Shown here: piece by piece, positions 11,838 through 22,747 of the stretch | How the letters are laid out: every line of letters starts with the position of its first letter | Position numbering within the stretch: the first letter of the stretch is position 1 | NCBI RefSeq assembly: GCF_040954645.1 | Contig: NC_092806.1 | Coordinates: 111,645,231-111,709,230, forward strand | Source of the DNA: Diabrotica undecimpunctata | Lineage: Eukaryota; Arthropoda; Insecta; Coleoptera; Chrysomelidae | DNA: 64,000 nt | Direction: 5' to 3' | Program-made: the position numbers and the translations under genes | The notes under the pieces: model-generated | What the model was told of the DNA's origin: nothing | Databases searched by the model: none | Seen by the model: only the letters and a program-made list of their open reading frames with translations

Positions 11838-12600
11838 TGATTTGTGTTTTATTATAATCTATGAAAATATTTCAATTCAAAAATAATGATAGATAATCAA
11901 TCTAAACATAACTTTAAATTATTATAATAAAACATTACAGTGAGATATTGGATTGTAACTGTCACGTTTTTAAAAGCGTTTTTTTCGTCCCGGACATTTT
12001 ATAGTTTATAATACGTAGGATAAAGTATAATGTTAATTTTTCACATTTATTGTTCTTGTAATAAATAATAATTTAATCTTGGTAGTTTGCCTGTTACTAA
12101 ACTTATTGACACAAAATACAGTTCGTGTTCGGTAGGTAAATGAAGTATAAAATTACAGTAGATGCATTCCAATGTTCCCTTCAAACATTTTGGATATTAG
12201 CTCAACCCTATCTTTGGTTATTAAATTTATTAGATACAGTTTTTTGTTGTTAATGATAAAAATAATACCTATCTAAAAACTTTATACATTTTTGAACGTT
12301 ATTTTTTATATTTAGATTTTGTGCAATTCCGTTATCTGTGATGGCAACAACGAATTGATTCACGGATCATTTTATCCAGTCTGAACACAGGTTTACATTG
12401 GGAAAAAAAAGTGTACCAGTTTTATATGACGAGAAGTGTACCTCTCTGCAAAGTTTCTGTTAATTTATCTGATGAAACTACTTTTACATAATAACCAGGA
12501 ATATTTGCACTAATACGACAACATATGAGGCAAAGAGTTGAATAATGCTTCAGGGAGGTGATTTTGAACATGTTATTGTCATGTTTTGTTTTGTTCAGGT

Positions 12601-13130
12601 ACTTTCTGTTATTGTCATTGTTCTAGTTTAATGTTATTGTATACTTGATATTGTGTATTGATAGTTGGGACGTATTAAAGGAATGACAAACACGTTAAGA
12701 GGTTTTTTTGCATGAAAATGCCAACTATTATGAAAAAACAAGGAAGAGAGTTTTGTTTTGCAAACTTAACGAGTAATTCAGAAATAATTATGCCACATGA
12801 GTATCATTGCCCGTATGCGCGCCAGCTATGAATATAAAGTTTTTAATTTTTTAAAATTAAAGAAAACATAAGCAAAGGTTGTAAGAACTTTAAAAAACAT
12901 GAAGACTTCATAATTATCCTATCACAGCAGATATGGGAAATGCAACTGTGATAAAAAAAAGCGAACACAGTACTTATTTGTAGTAACATGAACTCTTTTT
13001 GCAGTGAACCGTCAAAATTTTTAGTAAAGATTCTACAACCATTTGCAATTAAAATTGGCGCATTTATAAAAAATACATAACATTTTTTAAATAAATTGTA
13101 GAATATTTAATTTATTTCAAATAATATTTA
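12601..13130. other. No recognisable feature
   Basis: AT-rich noncoding DNA between the repeat cluster and a Penelope-like fragment. Nothing identified on either strand. Confidence 0.5.
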
Positions 13131-13138
13131 AGTAAGTT

Positions 13139-13870
13139 TTGACAAATAATTTATTTATAAATGTGCCATTAGATAAGACTTTAAAAACAATTAAAACAAA
13201 ATTAGAGAATAATGATACATTGGCAACTAAAACAAGAATAAATATATCAGCTATGATGGAGTTATTGACATTATGTAGTAGTAATACCTATTTTCAACTA
13301 AATAGTGAATTCTACGAACTAAATGTTGGTTTAGCAATCGGCTGTAGTTTATCTCCATTGTTAGCCAGTATATTTATGAAAGATTTTGAAACAAATATAT
13401 TTCTAGACAAAATTAAAAACCCACAGTATGGTGACGAGATGTAGATGATGTATTCTCAATATGGCCTTATGGATCAAGGTTGTTGGACACATTCCTGAAT
13501 GATATAAACGATAAAGAAGGGACATTTACCATGGAAAAGGAATATATTGACACACTACCTTTCCTGGATGTTTTAATCTCAAAAAAGTATACTGGATATG
13601 AGACTCAGTTGTAAAGAAAACCGACACACACCAACAGAAATCTAAATTACAAATCAAATCACATCGATATTAAAAAGGGAATCATTAAATCCTTATACGA
13701 TAGAGTCAACATTACTTGTTCTAATGAAATTTAGTTCTTAGAGGAAAATTTCTCCTGTGTTCGTACTACGATATAAATATTACGGTTTGTCTTTGTTGAG
13801 AGGATATTAGGTAAAGCCAGAATTAAAGACAGACTTGAAGAAAAAAACGAAATTACTTAAACAAACTTTC
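13139..13870 (+). mobile_element. Penelope-like element, reverse transcriptase fragment
   Basis: The frame opening near 13139 reads NLFINVPLDKTLKTIKTKL, then NTYFQLNSEFYELNVGLAIG and SLSPLLASIFMKDFE, the RT fingers/palm blocks of Penelope-like elements. After a frameshift at the TAG (13442) it continues with DDVFSIWPYG, EKEYIDTLPFLDVLI and RKPTHTNRNLNYKSNH. The catalytic aspartates of the DD box are visible. It fades after about 13860 and lacks the GIY-YIG domain. No boundary or target duplication was found. Confidence 0.8.
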
Positions 13871-14090
13871 AGGTTGAGAAGAGTGGTATTGATACATAAA
13901 GTAATGAAATTTAGACATAAAATAAACACCACTGTGTATCTTTGAACTAAGCAGAACCCACTGAAATATTTAAAAATAACTTTCAGAAATTAAAATTTTA
14001 TGAGTTTATTTTATAGAAATCTATATCTTATACAGTAGAAAGCAACAATTCCTGCCTTTTCTTTCTTCCAGTCTGTCTTTAGTTCTGCAT
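13871..14090. other. No recognisable feature
   Basis: AT-rich spacer between the Penelope-like fragment and the left terminal repeat of the Sailor-like element. Confidence 0.5.
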
Positions 14091-14143
14091 CTATAGTCAT
14101 TTTCCATCATATTGATAGCACATTATGTATACAAATCCTTAAC
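14091..14143. repeat. Left terminal inverted repeat of the Sailor-like element
   Basis: Pairs with 16293-16346; shares the blocks TTTCCATCATATTGATAGCA, CATTATGTAT and CAAATCC. Confidence 0.85.
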
Positions 14144-14679
14144 AGGTCAAAAAACCATAGGCGTCACCCTATACTTGTTTTGAAATAAATAAAAAAAATT
14201 AATATTTTAAGATGCCGTCAACAATTCATTATCTTTTAAAAAATCTTCTGTAAAATAAGTGTCCACTAAAATCTCACTATACCTTTTTTGTGCGTAAAAA
14301 ACGTCGGTATATGCCACACGATTATTGTTAATTATACACTGGTGATTAACGAGAGAATTCAATGTTTCACGAAATAAATTAATGTAAACAGTAATTTAAA
14401 GGTGATTATTGTTTTCTATACAAGTTATCGCCTGACACAAAAAGAATACCTTCTTTGAACGATTACCTGGAATTACTGATAAGGCTTCACTAATGATAGT
14501 TTAAGTAGTTTTTATGCCACATTACAGCTTATGCCAATAATATAAATTAGAAATTGTTTGCATCTTTTGTTTAGTTTGTAGATGTACATTGTTCATGTCT
14601 TACCTACCTACGTTTTTGGTGTCGATATTTTGTTATTTGCAATAACCGGGTTTTATCCCGGTTAAGTGTAGTTTTAAAG

Positions 14680-16000
14680 GTGCCTTCAGTCTAAGAGAGA
14701 AAAATATAATATTAAATGTACACGATGCACTTGTAGATCAACGCCCTTTAAGTAATGTTCGTGAAATCGTTAACATGTGTTCAAATATGACAGGGGTTGG
14801 AGAAGCAACAATTTATAGATTCCTAAAAGAAAGAAAAGGAGGAACTGTTTCATCTCCCACGAAGAGTGGAGGGAGTAAACCCTTGGAAATTGAAGAAATA
14901 CATAAAAACATGATAAGACGCAGCGTCCTCTCATTTTTTTTAACAAAGAATTTTCAACATTAAACAAAATCGAAACATTAATTAGAGAAAACGAAGAGTT
15001 ACCAATCATAAGCAACAAGAAATTATGGGGACTATTGAGAGAGATGGGATTTCGTTGGCAAAAGAATAGAAGAAAATCCGTTTTAATTGAAAAAGATTAC
15101 ATTGTATGTTGGAGACGAGATTATCTAAGAACTATTAAAAAGTACCGAGAAGAAGGGAAAACAATTTTTTATTTTGACGAGACTTGGCTAAATGAAGGTT
15201 ATACTGTACCATATCTATGGGTTGAGACAAATGCGAAAAGTTCCAGTCAGGCATTCATCGAAGGTGTATCTACTGGAATAAACAATATTCCCTTTGGAAA
15301 AGGACGCAGACTCATAATAATCCGTATTGGAAACGAATACGGTTTTGTCAATGGTGGATTATTAAGTTTTGTCTCAAAATCAACCAAAGATTACCACGAG
15401 GAAATGACTGCTAACGTTTTTGAAGAATATTTTGAGCAAATGTTGGATTTAATTCCAAAAAATTCTGTCATAGTCATGGATAATGCTAGTTACCATTCAA
15501 GACTAGCAGAAAAATTGCCAACAAAGGCATGGAAAAAAGGAGAGATAATCGAATGGTTGGATAAACACGCAATTGAGTACAAGGAGAATTCGACAAAAAA
15601 GGAATTATTACCTATTGTAAGGCAACATAAAGCAGCTTATAAAAAATATATAATTGATGAAATGGCATTAAACCGTGATGTAATTATTTTATGTTTACCC
15701 CCATACCACTGTGATCTGAATCCGATAGAAAATATATGGTCTCAAGTAAAGGGTGAAGTCGGACGCAACAACAAAACTTTTAAATTAGAAGACTTATAAC
15801 AATTATTAGAACATTCCTTATCAAAAGTAACTCCAGAAAATTGGAAAAATGCTGTTAGTCATGCTCACAAGGAAGAAAATAAAATGTGGAATTTGGATAA
15901 TATGACTGATGCAATGCTGAAACCAGTAATAATTAACATTGGAGTTGAAGATTCCTTAGATTCTGAAGAAAGCAGTGAATCTGAAATGGAATTTGATTAA
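14680..16000 (+). pseudogene. DD82E transposase (Sailor-like), one frameshift and one stop
   Basis: The N-terminal part (14680-14940) reads DALVDQRPLSNVREIV and GVGEATIYRFLKERKGG, a helix-turn-helix DNA-binding region. A run of eight T near 14935-14942 marks a frameshift; the rest runs in one frame to TAA at 15998-16000, except for TAA at 15797-15799. Catalytic residues: D in FYFDETW (codon 15176), D in VIVMDNASYH (15479) and E in NPIENIW (15728). By codon position exactly 82 residues separate the second D and the E, the DD82E spacing I recall for the Sailor group. It also has DYHEEM and PPYHCDLNPIE. The C-terminus is acidic. The protein would cut and paste DNA at TA sites; this copy is inactive as it stands. 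Confidence 0.85.
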
Positions 16001-16292
16001 AATAATATTCATTTTTTTACAAATCGGCCCCTGTTACGGCCACAAATTATTTTATATATAACCAATAAAATAAACATCTTACATTTCTTGCAAATTTATT
16101 AGTACCTGTTAATCTCTTTTAGTCCGACACTGGCAACTTTATTTAGGGATTAGTAACCCTCAAAACTATTGTATTCTATTCTGCTTCAACCTTTATACCT
16201 GGTGGTCATACTCAATTTAAAATTGTTTTATTATATACTTCTGTAAACTTGTTGACAAATATCTATTTTTCATTGAGTCACCCGTATCAACA

Positions 16293-16346
16293 GTTTAGGG
16301 ATTTGCATACATAATGTGCTATCAATATGATGGAAATGGACTATAG
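16293..16346. repeat. Right terminal inverted repeat of the Sailor-like element
   Basis: Inverted match to 14091-14143, ending at a TA inside CTATAG. Confidence 0.85.
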
Positions 16347-17560
16347 CCAACATATCTCAACAAAAACGATGTCGTGTTGTGTGAACGAAGAGAGATATTT
16401 AGACACAAGAGACAGGCATTCATGCTTTGTTCTTAATGCTAATACAAATTCCGTAATTTTTGAGATTTTTTAGTGTCATTGCTTTAATTTTTCTTTGTAA
16501 TAAAATACTTTGAAAATGTAAAAATTCGGGAAAGCATTATTTATATACGTCAATATAAAATAAATATATTTATTCGTTTCGCCACTGATCGAACGAAGAA
16601 TAAATTTCTAGTTTAGATATGCTATAGAATTAAATTGAAATATTTATAGCAATAAAGATAATTTCTGTCAATTGATTTTTAAACCGGCTCTGCTTCTATT
16701 GTCCTCGTTGCCCCCTGGTAGAATGACGCCTGGAGATTAGCGTGAGACACCCGCCGTTTTCTGGTTGTGCGCCCCACTGGCACCTCTTGATCTTTGCTTC
16801 ATTGTAGTAGCTAACATGCCATGGCTACTAATTGCACATAATTCCGTAGTTCTTGTAGTAAGGCTTGTGGTCGTTTTGCATTTTATTAAAAGTAGATCTC
16901 GTTATTATTGATAAGGTGGATACCTACCATTACGAACGGAAGATGTAAGAGGGACAACTGCGGGGATTTGAAGGCTTCAAAACTATAAATCGAAGCAGGA
17001 CATTTATAATCGAGTAATTACTAAGAGCTGTTAAATTTTTTTTATATGTTTTTATGTATTAAGTAATATATTTACTGGTGATCGAATAAAATTGCGTGCC
17101 AAAGATTACCTGCCCACGAATATAAGAAATATATGAAATTTATGCAATATTTAAAGTTTTTTGACTTAGATAATCTAAATTTATTAACGGAAATAAAAAA
17201 TATCGATATCAGTAGAAACCGGATCACATTCAAATAATCAAAAAATCTGATAATTGGAATTTTTCTGTAAAAAGGGTATATGTAAGTACATAAAAGAACT
17301 TATTTTTGGCACTGTATGTATTTTTATTAATAAAATAAACAAAAATGCGAGACTTTTACAGGTTTTTAACGCGTACATAATACATATGTATATATACGTA
17401 TAATAAAATAAAAGTAAATAAACATGTACATACATATACACTCCCTGCTCAATCTACTAAACTCACTTAGCAAATTTTAGTTTTCTGTGTTTTCTAATCA
17501 ATTATAATTATAACTATTTTAGCTATAAGAAAAAAACGGGTGTGGCAGTCTAGTGGGACT
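16347..17560. other. No recognisable feature; slightly GC-richer block at 16690-16990
   Basis: Mostly AT-rich noncoding DNA. The block at 16690-16990 is less AT-biased, but its translations do not resemble a family I know. Confidence 0.45.
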
Positions 17561-17997
17561 GCCGGTGGAAGTTACACTTCTATATACGCATTCGCCGTTA
17601 CAAATTTATTTGGTAGTCAATCTGCATAATCATTACATATGTAATGCTATAGGTAAGACATAGCAGAAAGAGAAGCAGAATTAATAACAACTTACTAACA
17701 ATTAATAAACAACTTTTGACCTGTAATACTATATGAGTAGTAAATGAAGGATTGAATCAATATTTTGATGAAAATGTATATTTTTATTTTCATATATGTA
17801 TGAAAGGAGTTGAATGCAAATTTTTTTTACACATACTCTGCAGTAAAATTCATTGTTTATTTTGTTATTAAAATAATAATACAATACAAATTAAAATGCA
17901 ATATTCATAAGTATTTAAAAATGACAATAATATACATAACTTTTCTACTTACGCATATATGTTTAATTTACCATGTAATAATATTAATAAAAAAGTC

Positions 17998-18069
17998 CTC
18001 CCCGACTGGGAATCGAACCCCGGTCTCCCGCGTGACAGCCGGGGATACTGACTACTATACTACCGACAA
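17998..18069 (-). tRNA. tRNA-Asp (GTC)-like gene or pseudogene
   Basis: The 72-nt sequence has the length and layout of eukaryotic tRNA-Asp: A box around TAGTATAGTAG, anticodon loop CTGTCAC with anticodon GTC, and B box GGTTCGATTCC. Directly downstream on the same strand is TTTTTT, a Pol III terminator. Against a standard cloverleaf I see one mismatch in the acceptor stem (3:70), one in the anticodon stem (31:39) and one in the T stem. These weaken the case for a functional gene and favour a recent pseudogene or a tRNA copy carried by the surrounding repeat. Confidence 0.65.
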
Positions 18070-18150
18070 CATGACACAAACGTATTTCAAAATTGACAGT
18101 TCTGGATCTCACAGTGATTTATTGAGATTATTATTTTGAAATACAAAAGA

Positions 18151-18152
<2 letters not shown>

Positions 18153-18188
<36 letters not shown>
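18153..18188. repeat. (TA)n microsatellite
   Basis: About 36 bp of TA repeats. Confidence 0.95.
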
Positions 18189-18194
<6 letters not shown>

Positions 18195-18449
18195 TATGTC
18201 TTTATATAATATAAAAAATATTAAATTATATATACAAAAGGAACATTTTTATATTCGAGAGAGGAAGAGAGAGAAAATATATCTCCTGTCTCTCTCTTAA
18301 TCATTATCTTACATATGTAATGATTTCAAAGATTCACTCCCATACAAATTTCCAACGTGGAGCGCGTGTATAGAAGTATAACTTCAAAAACAACACAGAT
18401 GATAGTAGTAACCTTTTTACATATTTATTGAACAAAACAACGTAAATTA

Positions 18450-19325
18450 TTACAATATTTTACTATGACTTTATTATTTTGTTAAGCCACTCTTGCCTTT
18501 AAGCAATGCGGCTACTATCCTAGCCATGCTGTTTATGCATTTTCCTGCAATTTTTTTTAAAAATTTTCGGTGTGATTCCAAAGGAAAATGATTCTATCAA
18601 CTGAAACTTGTTAGTAATTATTTCCTTGGCTAACTATCTTTTTAGGCACGCCCAGACATTTTCAATGAGGTTCATGTCTGGTGAGTTGCCGGGCCATATT
18701 AAGAGCAGAATTTCTTGTTCTAACAAAAAATTTTTAATAAAATTGCAGAACCAATCGTGTCTGCAACACCCTTTTATGTTATTCTGGTCGCATGGTTTCT
18801 TGTACGACATACAAATGTCCCATTTCTGTGCTACTAATCACCGACCCTATCATTACCGAGGTGGGATATTTAATTATATTAATTACACACCTTTTTTTAT
18901 ATTTTTCCCCTGGACGTCTTCGGACAAACTGGGCCTTGTCATCCATAATTTACAATGTGGCTTTATCGCTAAAGCAAACCTGTGAATGTGCATAAGAATT
19001 ATAAAGTGCGAAAATAAAATGATTTGTAATAATTTACCTTACGCCAATCACCAATAGTCCTGTCTTTATAGATCTTGGCCCAAGCTAATAGTTTTTTGAG
19101 CATTTGTGGTGTTATTTTTGGCTTTTTAACAGGCCTGCGATATTTGAAGATCATGCCATACAAATTTTGGCGTACGGTGTTTACCGATACTGAGCATCCT
19201 GCTTTTTCCAACTTATTTCTTATATCTCTATGGGTGGCCCTTCTGTGTGTTACAGATAAATTTTTTAAAATTCGTTGTGCCCTGGGGGTGACTATTTTGG
19301 ACTGGGCTGTCACATTGTACATATA
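18450..19325 (-). pseudogene. Tc1-like transposase with a candidate 58-bp intron
   Basis: Read right to left from the ATG at 19322: a helix-turn-helix region (AQRILKNLSVTHRRATHRDI, SVSVNTVRQNLYG), then KYRRPVKKPKITPQMLKKLL and IGDWRK. At 19037-18980 lies a 58-bp GT...AG stretch; removing it joins DWRK to VCFSDKATL, the first catalytic D motif. Then come AQFVRRRPGEKYKK and, near 18690-18640, GNSPDMNLIENVW with the final E motif. Stops and frameshifts affect the second half, so the copy is inactive. I found no terminal repeats. The gap could be a real intron or a chance insertion. Confidence 0.75.
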
Positions 19326-19408
19326 AATTTATATTTAAAAAGCGCGCATTTATATAAGTTAACGGGCACAACGTAAATTTTTAAAACAAGGAAATAAACA
19401 ATTTTATT

Positions 19409-19410
<2 letters not shown>

Positions 19411-19475
<65 letters not shown>
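19411..19475. repeat. (TA)n microsatellite, left of a mariner-like element
   Basis: About 65 bp of AT repeats ending at the left end of the element at 19476. Confidence 0.95.
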
Positions 19476-19478
<3 letters not shown>

Positions 19479-20189
19479 GGTGGTCCTTAAGTAATTGTAC
19501 AAACGAAAACCGTAAATTCTACACTTTAAAATATTACGATTTAAGCCAAATTGCTTTAATCAAATGTTGATATTAAGAGAGATACAGGGTGTTAAAGAGC
19601 AAATTTAAAATTCTATTTTTCGCTATAACTTTTGTTTGTAAAGATTTATGCATAAAAATTTACAACTGGATACTTTTAAATATAAGAAATTATAATTCGA
19701 TGCACACTTTGATGTAGCTGATAGAGGGCGCCACATATGCCACATATGTGGCATAAATTTGCACTTAACTTTTTTGCTCTTTAAGTTACCTGTATCTGTG
19801 ACAGAAAATATTAAAGATACATTATTTTAACAAAAAAAAGGTATACTTCTTAATAACTTCAAAACCTAACAGTTTTCGTGATAATCGCATTTTACAAATC
19901 AGCTGCATAATTCTGGTTTAAGGCAATTACTCCAGGCAACGAAGGAAAAACTAGACAAAAACATTAATAAATCTAAATTTTGGTATAAAATACCTTTAAC
20001 TAAAGTTAATAGTTAACAAAATATTAAATAAAATAAATAGATCAGCTGGATAATTAATAATAGGATTTGACAAAAACAGAATAATAGGATTGGACATCAA
20101 ACATTTTACGTTTTATGTTAAATTAAAGTTATAATCAAAACATTTTGTTTACAAAGCAAATTAGGAAATAGTTAAACTAAATAACTTAA

Positions 20190-21085
20190 CTTTTTGTCAA
20201 AGTAAGTGTTCGATATGTCCACCATTTTCTTTAATTCATTTGTCAATATATTACATAAAAGATCGTCTCATATTAAATAGCATCATTGTTTCTAAAGAAA
20301 CTGCTGCAGAATTCATTTCTTCTCATAGTTGGTGGCGAATGTTTATGGGATTCTTATAGACACGTTGTTTTGATACGCCCCATACACTAAAATCAAGCGG
20401 ATTAAATTCTGGGCTACGTGGTGGCTATATTGTATAATGGATGAATATATTCTTTTGGATACATATCCAAACCTTATGGTATATTATGGAACTACATCTT
20501 ATTTGTCGCAGAGGTTAAATAATGGATTAAATTATGGTGTATTTGATTCATTGGTTACTTATATAAACACAGAATAACCTATCGATGACATTACTTATTT
20601 ATATGATCACGTTACAGCTTACCAGTAACTATAATTACATCTAGAACAAATGGTCTATTATGATTAACTAACGAACTAATATTATGCTAAACTAAATTAC
20701 CTGTGTGTCTACTATATTTATAACAATATCGGTTATTAGGCCAACGATGATGTTTTTGTAAAAATGCTGAGTCTTTAAGGTTAGATTGGTAGCAAAAGTA
20801 TTATGAAACAAGACATATACGTGTTATTCAATACCTGAGCTTTAGTTTTTAATTGTCCTAATAAAAATGGGTAAACAATTTACGTAGTGAATAATAAGTA
20901 TTCTTTTGGGATTTTTTATAAATTAAATAATTATATCAATATCTCACCACATTGCCAAGAAATATGACTGCCACGATCAATCCAACGTTCAGAACAGTTA
21001 TATTTAAGTATGTTATCACTGCCTTCTCTTTAGAATGTGGTGGTGTACCATCTTGCATAAACCACATATTTTGGGTTTTCAGCAT
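20190..21085 (-). pseudogene. Mariner-like (IS630-Tc1 type) transposase relic
   Basis: Read right to left: WFMQDGTPPHSKEKAVITYL (~21072-21010) with the second catalytic D; a block resembling ERWIDRGSHISW (~20995-20955); then, beyond a ~508-bp insertion, PRSPEFNPLDFSVWGVSKQR (~20420-20355) with the third catalytic D and KNPINIRHQL, and at the end IKENGGHIEHLL (~20230). QDGxPPH followed by SPxxxPLDFxxW is characteristic of a large insect mariner-like group; another copy lies at 38674-39220. The first D region is lost and several stops are present. Confidence 0.7.
20431..20938. mobile_element. Candidate solo LTR or other insertion inside the mariner-like element
   Basis: A 508-bp block beginning TGTATAATGG and ending ATATCA interrupts the transposase relic; TG...CA termini and ATAT on both sides would suit a solo LTR with a 4-bp duplication. 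ATAT is common in such AT-rich DNA, so the boundary evidence is weak. No coding sequence inside. Confidence 0.3.
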
Positions 21086-21099
21086 TTTACAATAGGGAA

Positions 21100-21225
21100 A
21101 AAGTAATACAACGCCACTAGGTATAGAAACTTAAGAAGCGATAGAAAAGGCAAATTGTAAACATGATGACGGCCAACGTCTGAATACGGACACGGCATCT
21201 AAAGAAGAAGATGAAGAATATTTTC
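21100..21225 (+). mobile_element. Short 3' tail of a CFDP2-like LINE
   Basis: Reads like the C-terminal end of the LINE at 22748-24436 (MMTANV in place of MIANI), followed by AAGAAGAAGATGAAG, the AAG-type tail of that lineage. It is about 125 bp long, heavily 5'-truncated, and lies within the mariner-like element. Confidence 0.4.
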
Positions 21226-21804
21226 TTCAATACGACATTTAGCAGCCATAACAAAAATTTTGTAATGTTACATTATCATCTTTGAGTTGTTGTAATAAGA
21301 ATAAACTGTGAATTATGCTTATCCACAGGTATTCAGTGCTTTACCGCACAAATATTACAACTAAGAATTATTATGCAGCTGACTTATAAAATGCGAATAT
21401 CTCGAAAACAGTTAAATTTTGAGGTTACTAACAAGTATACCATTTCCTTGTAAAAATAATGTATCTTTAATATTTTTTAACAAAAATAGAGCTAACTTAA
21501 AGAGCAAAAAAGTTAAGCGCAAATCTATGCCACACATATAGCATTTGTGGCGCCCTCTATCAGTTACATTAAAGTTTGTATAAAATTATAATTTATCCTG
21601 CCCTAAAGCACCCAATTATAAATTTTTGCCCAAAAATATTTACAAACGTAAAAGTTATAGCGAAAAATAGAATTTTAAATTTCCACTTTAACACCCTGTA
21701 TCTTTCTTAATATCAATATTTTATTAAAGAAAGTTGACTTAAATCATAATATTTTAAAGTGTAGAATTTATGGTTTTCGTTTGTACAATTACTTAAGGAC
21801 CACC

Positions 21805-21990
<186 letters not shown>

Positions 21991-22039
21991 AAGGCTACGT
22001 GTACTTTTTGATTGTATTCAATTTGATTAAACAATAAGT

Positions 22040-22570
22040 ATATATCTTAATTAAATTATGTAGTTATATTTTGGATTCAAGCTGAATGTGAGAAATCATT
22101 CTGACATTATCTTTTTGAAACATAACTCTAAGCCTCTTTTTTTCCAGTTTATGGCGAACATAAACATGTTGAATAGACGAAGGTGTAGGTCCGTGCATAT
22201 CGTTCTCTTCTTGAACTTTTCTAAAACAGCAGGCGTAAATTATTTTCAACATCACCACCGCATTATCACAATTAAAATAATTTCTTCGGAATTTATGAAT
22301 CCGTGATGGAATAAATCATGTGTTAATCCCTATGCATATATTCCTACTCTCTTATATCAGTATTATCTGTCCATCAGGAGTGGACTTAGATCAGCTTCAT
22401 ATAGAAAACATACGCACTTACCCCAAAGCGTTTTAATTTAAATTGCTTGTTCTATCTAATTATCATCAATTATAATTATTTTTTAATTATAATTGATTAT
22501 TGTCAAATTAAGTTACAAAATATTGTTCTGAAGCTATTTTCTTGTGGCATTTTAAATTAATTACTATTTA
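22040..22570. other. No recognisable feature
   Basis: Contains a minus-strand open frame at 22258-22064 (64 codons, rich in basic residues) that I cannot assign. The rest is AT-rich and noncoding. Confidence 0.45.
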
Positions 22571-22574
22571 AATG

Positions 22575-22747
22575 GGAATAAGCCACAATTAAAGGTTAAA
22601 ATACGTTTATTGACGTTTCAACGTCTACGTTTCAATTTCCACTTCGGAAATAGATCTCAAAATACAAACATTAGTAAATTAAACAAATTTTGTTTTTTGT
22701 TAAACAAGAAAACAAGAAAACAAAATTTGTTTAATTTACTAATGTTT
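22575..22747. repeat. Repeat tail with a perfect 31-bp inverted repeat
   Basis: Positions 22666-22696 and 22717-22747 are exact reverse complements with a 20-nt loop. The upstream part (TTGACGTTTCAACG, CACTTCGGAAAT) resembles tail sequences of Penelope-like or similar retroelements. The right arm ends exactly where the LINE at 22748 begins. Confidence 0.75.

Larger units (their letters stand above)
9465..12600. repeat. Cluster of diverged copies of one repeat family in both orientations
   Basis: Three segments share blocks: 9465-9720, 10735-10980 and the inverted 12395-12600. Shared words include GTTAAACTG, AGACTCAGAAATC, TGTTTCTGAGTTAC, TGCAAATATTCC, TATGTAAAAGTAGTTT and CTTCAGGGAGGTGATT. 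The 10735-10900 and 12450-12600 segments form an inverted pair about 1.6 kb apart; 11330-11370 also matches the inverted 12395-12440. The family resembles long terminal or subterminal repeats of mariner-like elements (9623 begins CAGGATGTTAGTAAAG), but no transposase is present. Confidence 0.5.
14091..16346 (+). mobile_element. IS630-Tc1-mariner element with DD82E spacing (Sailor-like)
   Basis: The ~2.25-kb element is bounded by ~54-bp terminal inverted repeats, 14091-14143 and 16293-16346, that match at about nine positions in ten (CATCATATTGATAGCACATT is shared exactly). The outermost CTATAG contains the TA target expected for this superfamily on both sides. The transposase gene lies inside in the same orientation. 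Damage is limited to one frameshift and one stop, so the copy is old but nearly whole. Confidence 0.85.
17566..18388. repeat. Inverted-repeat unit enclosing a tRNA-Asp-like gene
   Basis: 17566-17650 and the reverse complement of 18305-18388 align: GAAGTTAYACTTCTATA, a CG-containing middle, AAATTT, GTCAATCT/GTGAATCT, and ATCATTACATATGTAA. Identity is roughly 75-80% over ~80 bp. The enclosed DNA contains the tRNA-like sequence, a (TA)n tract at 18153-18188 and a (GA)-rich tract near 18257-18275. It may be a nonautonomous element or two opposed copies of one repeat. Confidence 0.5.
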
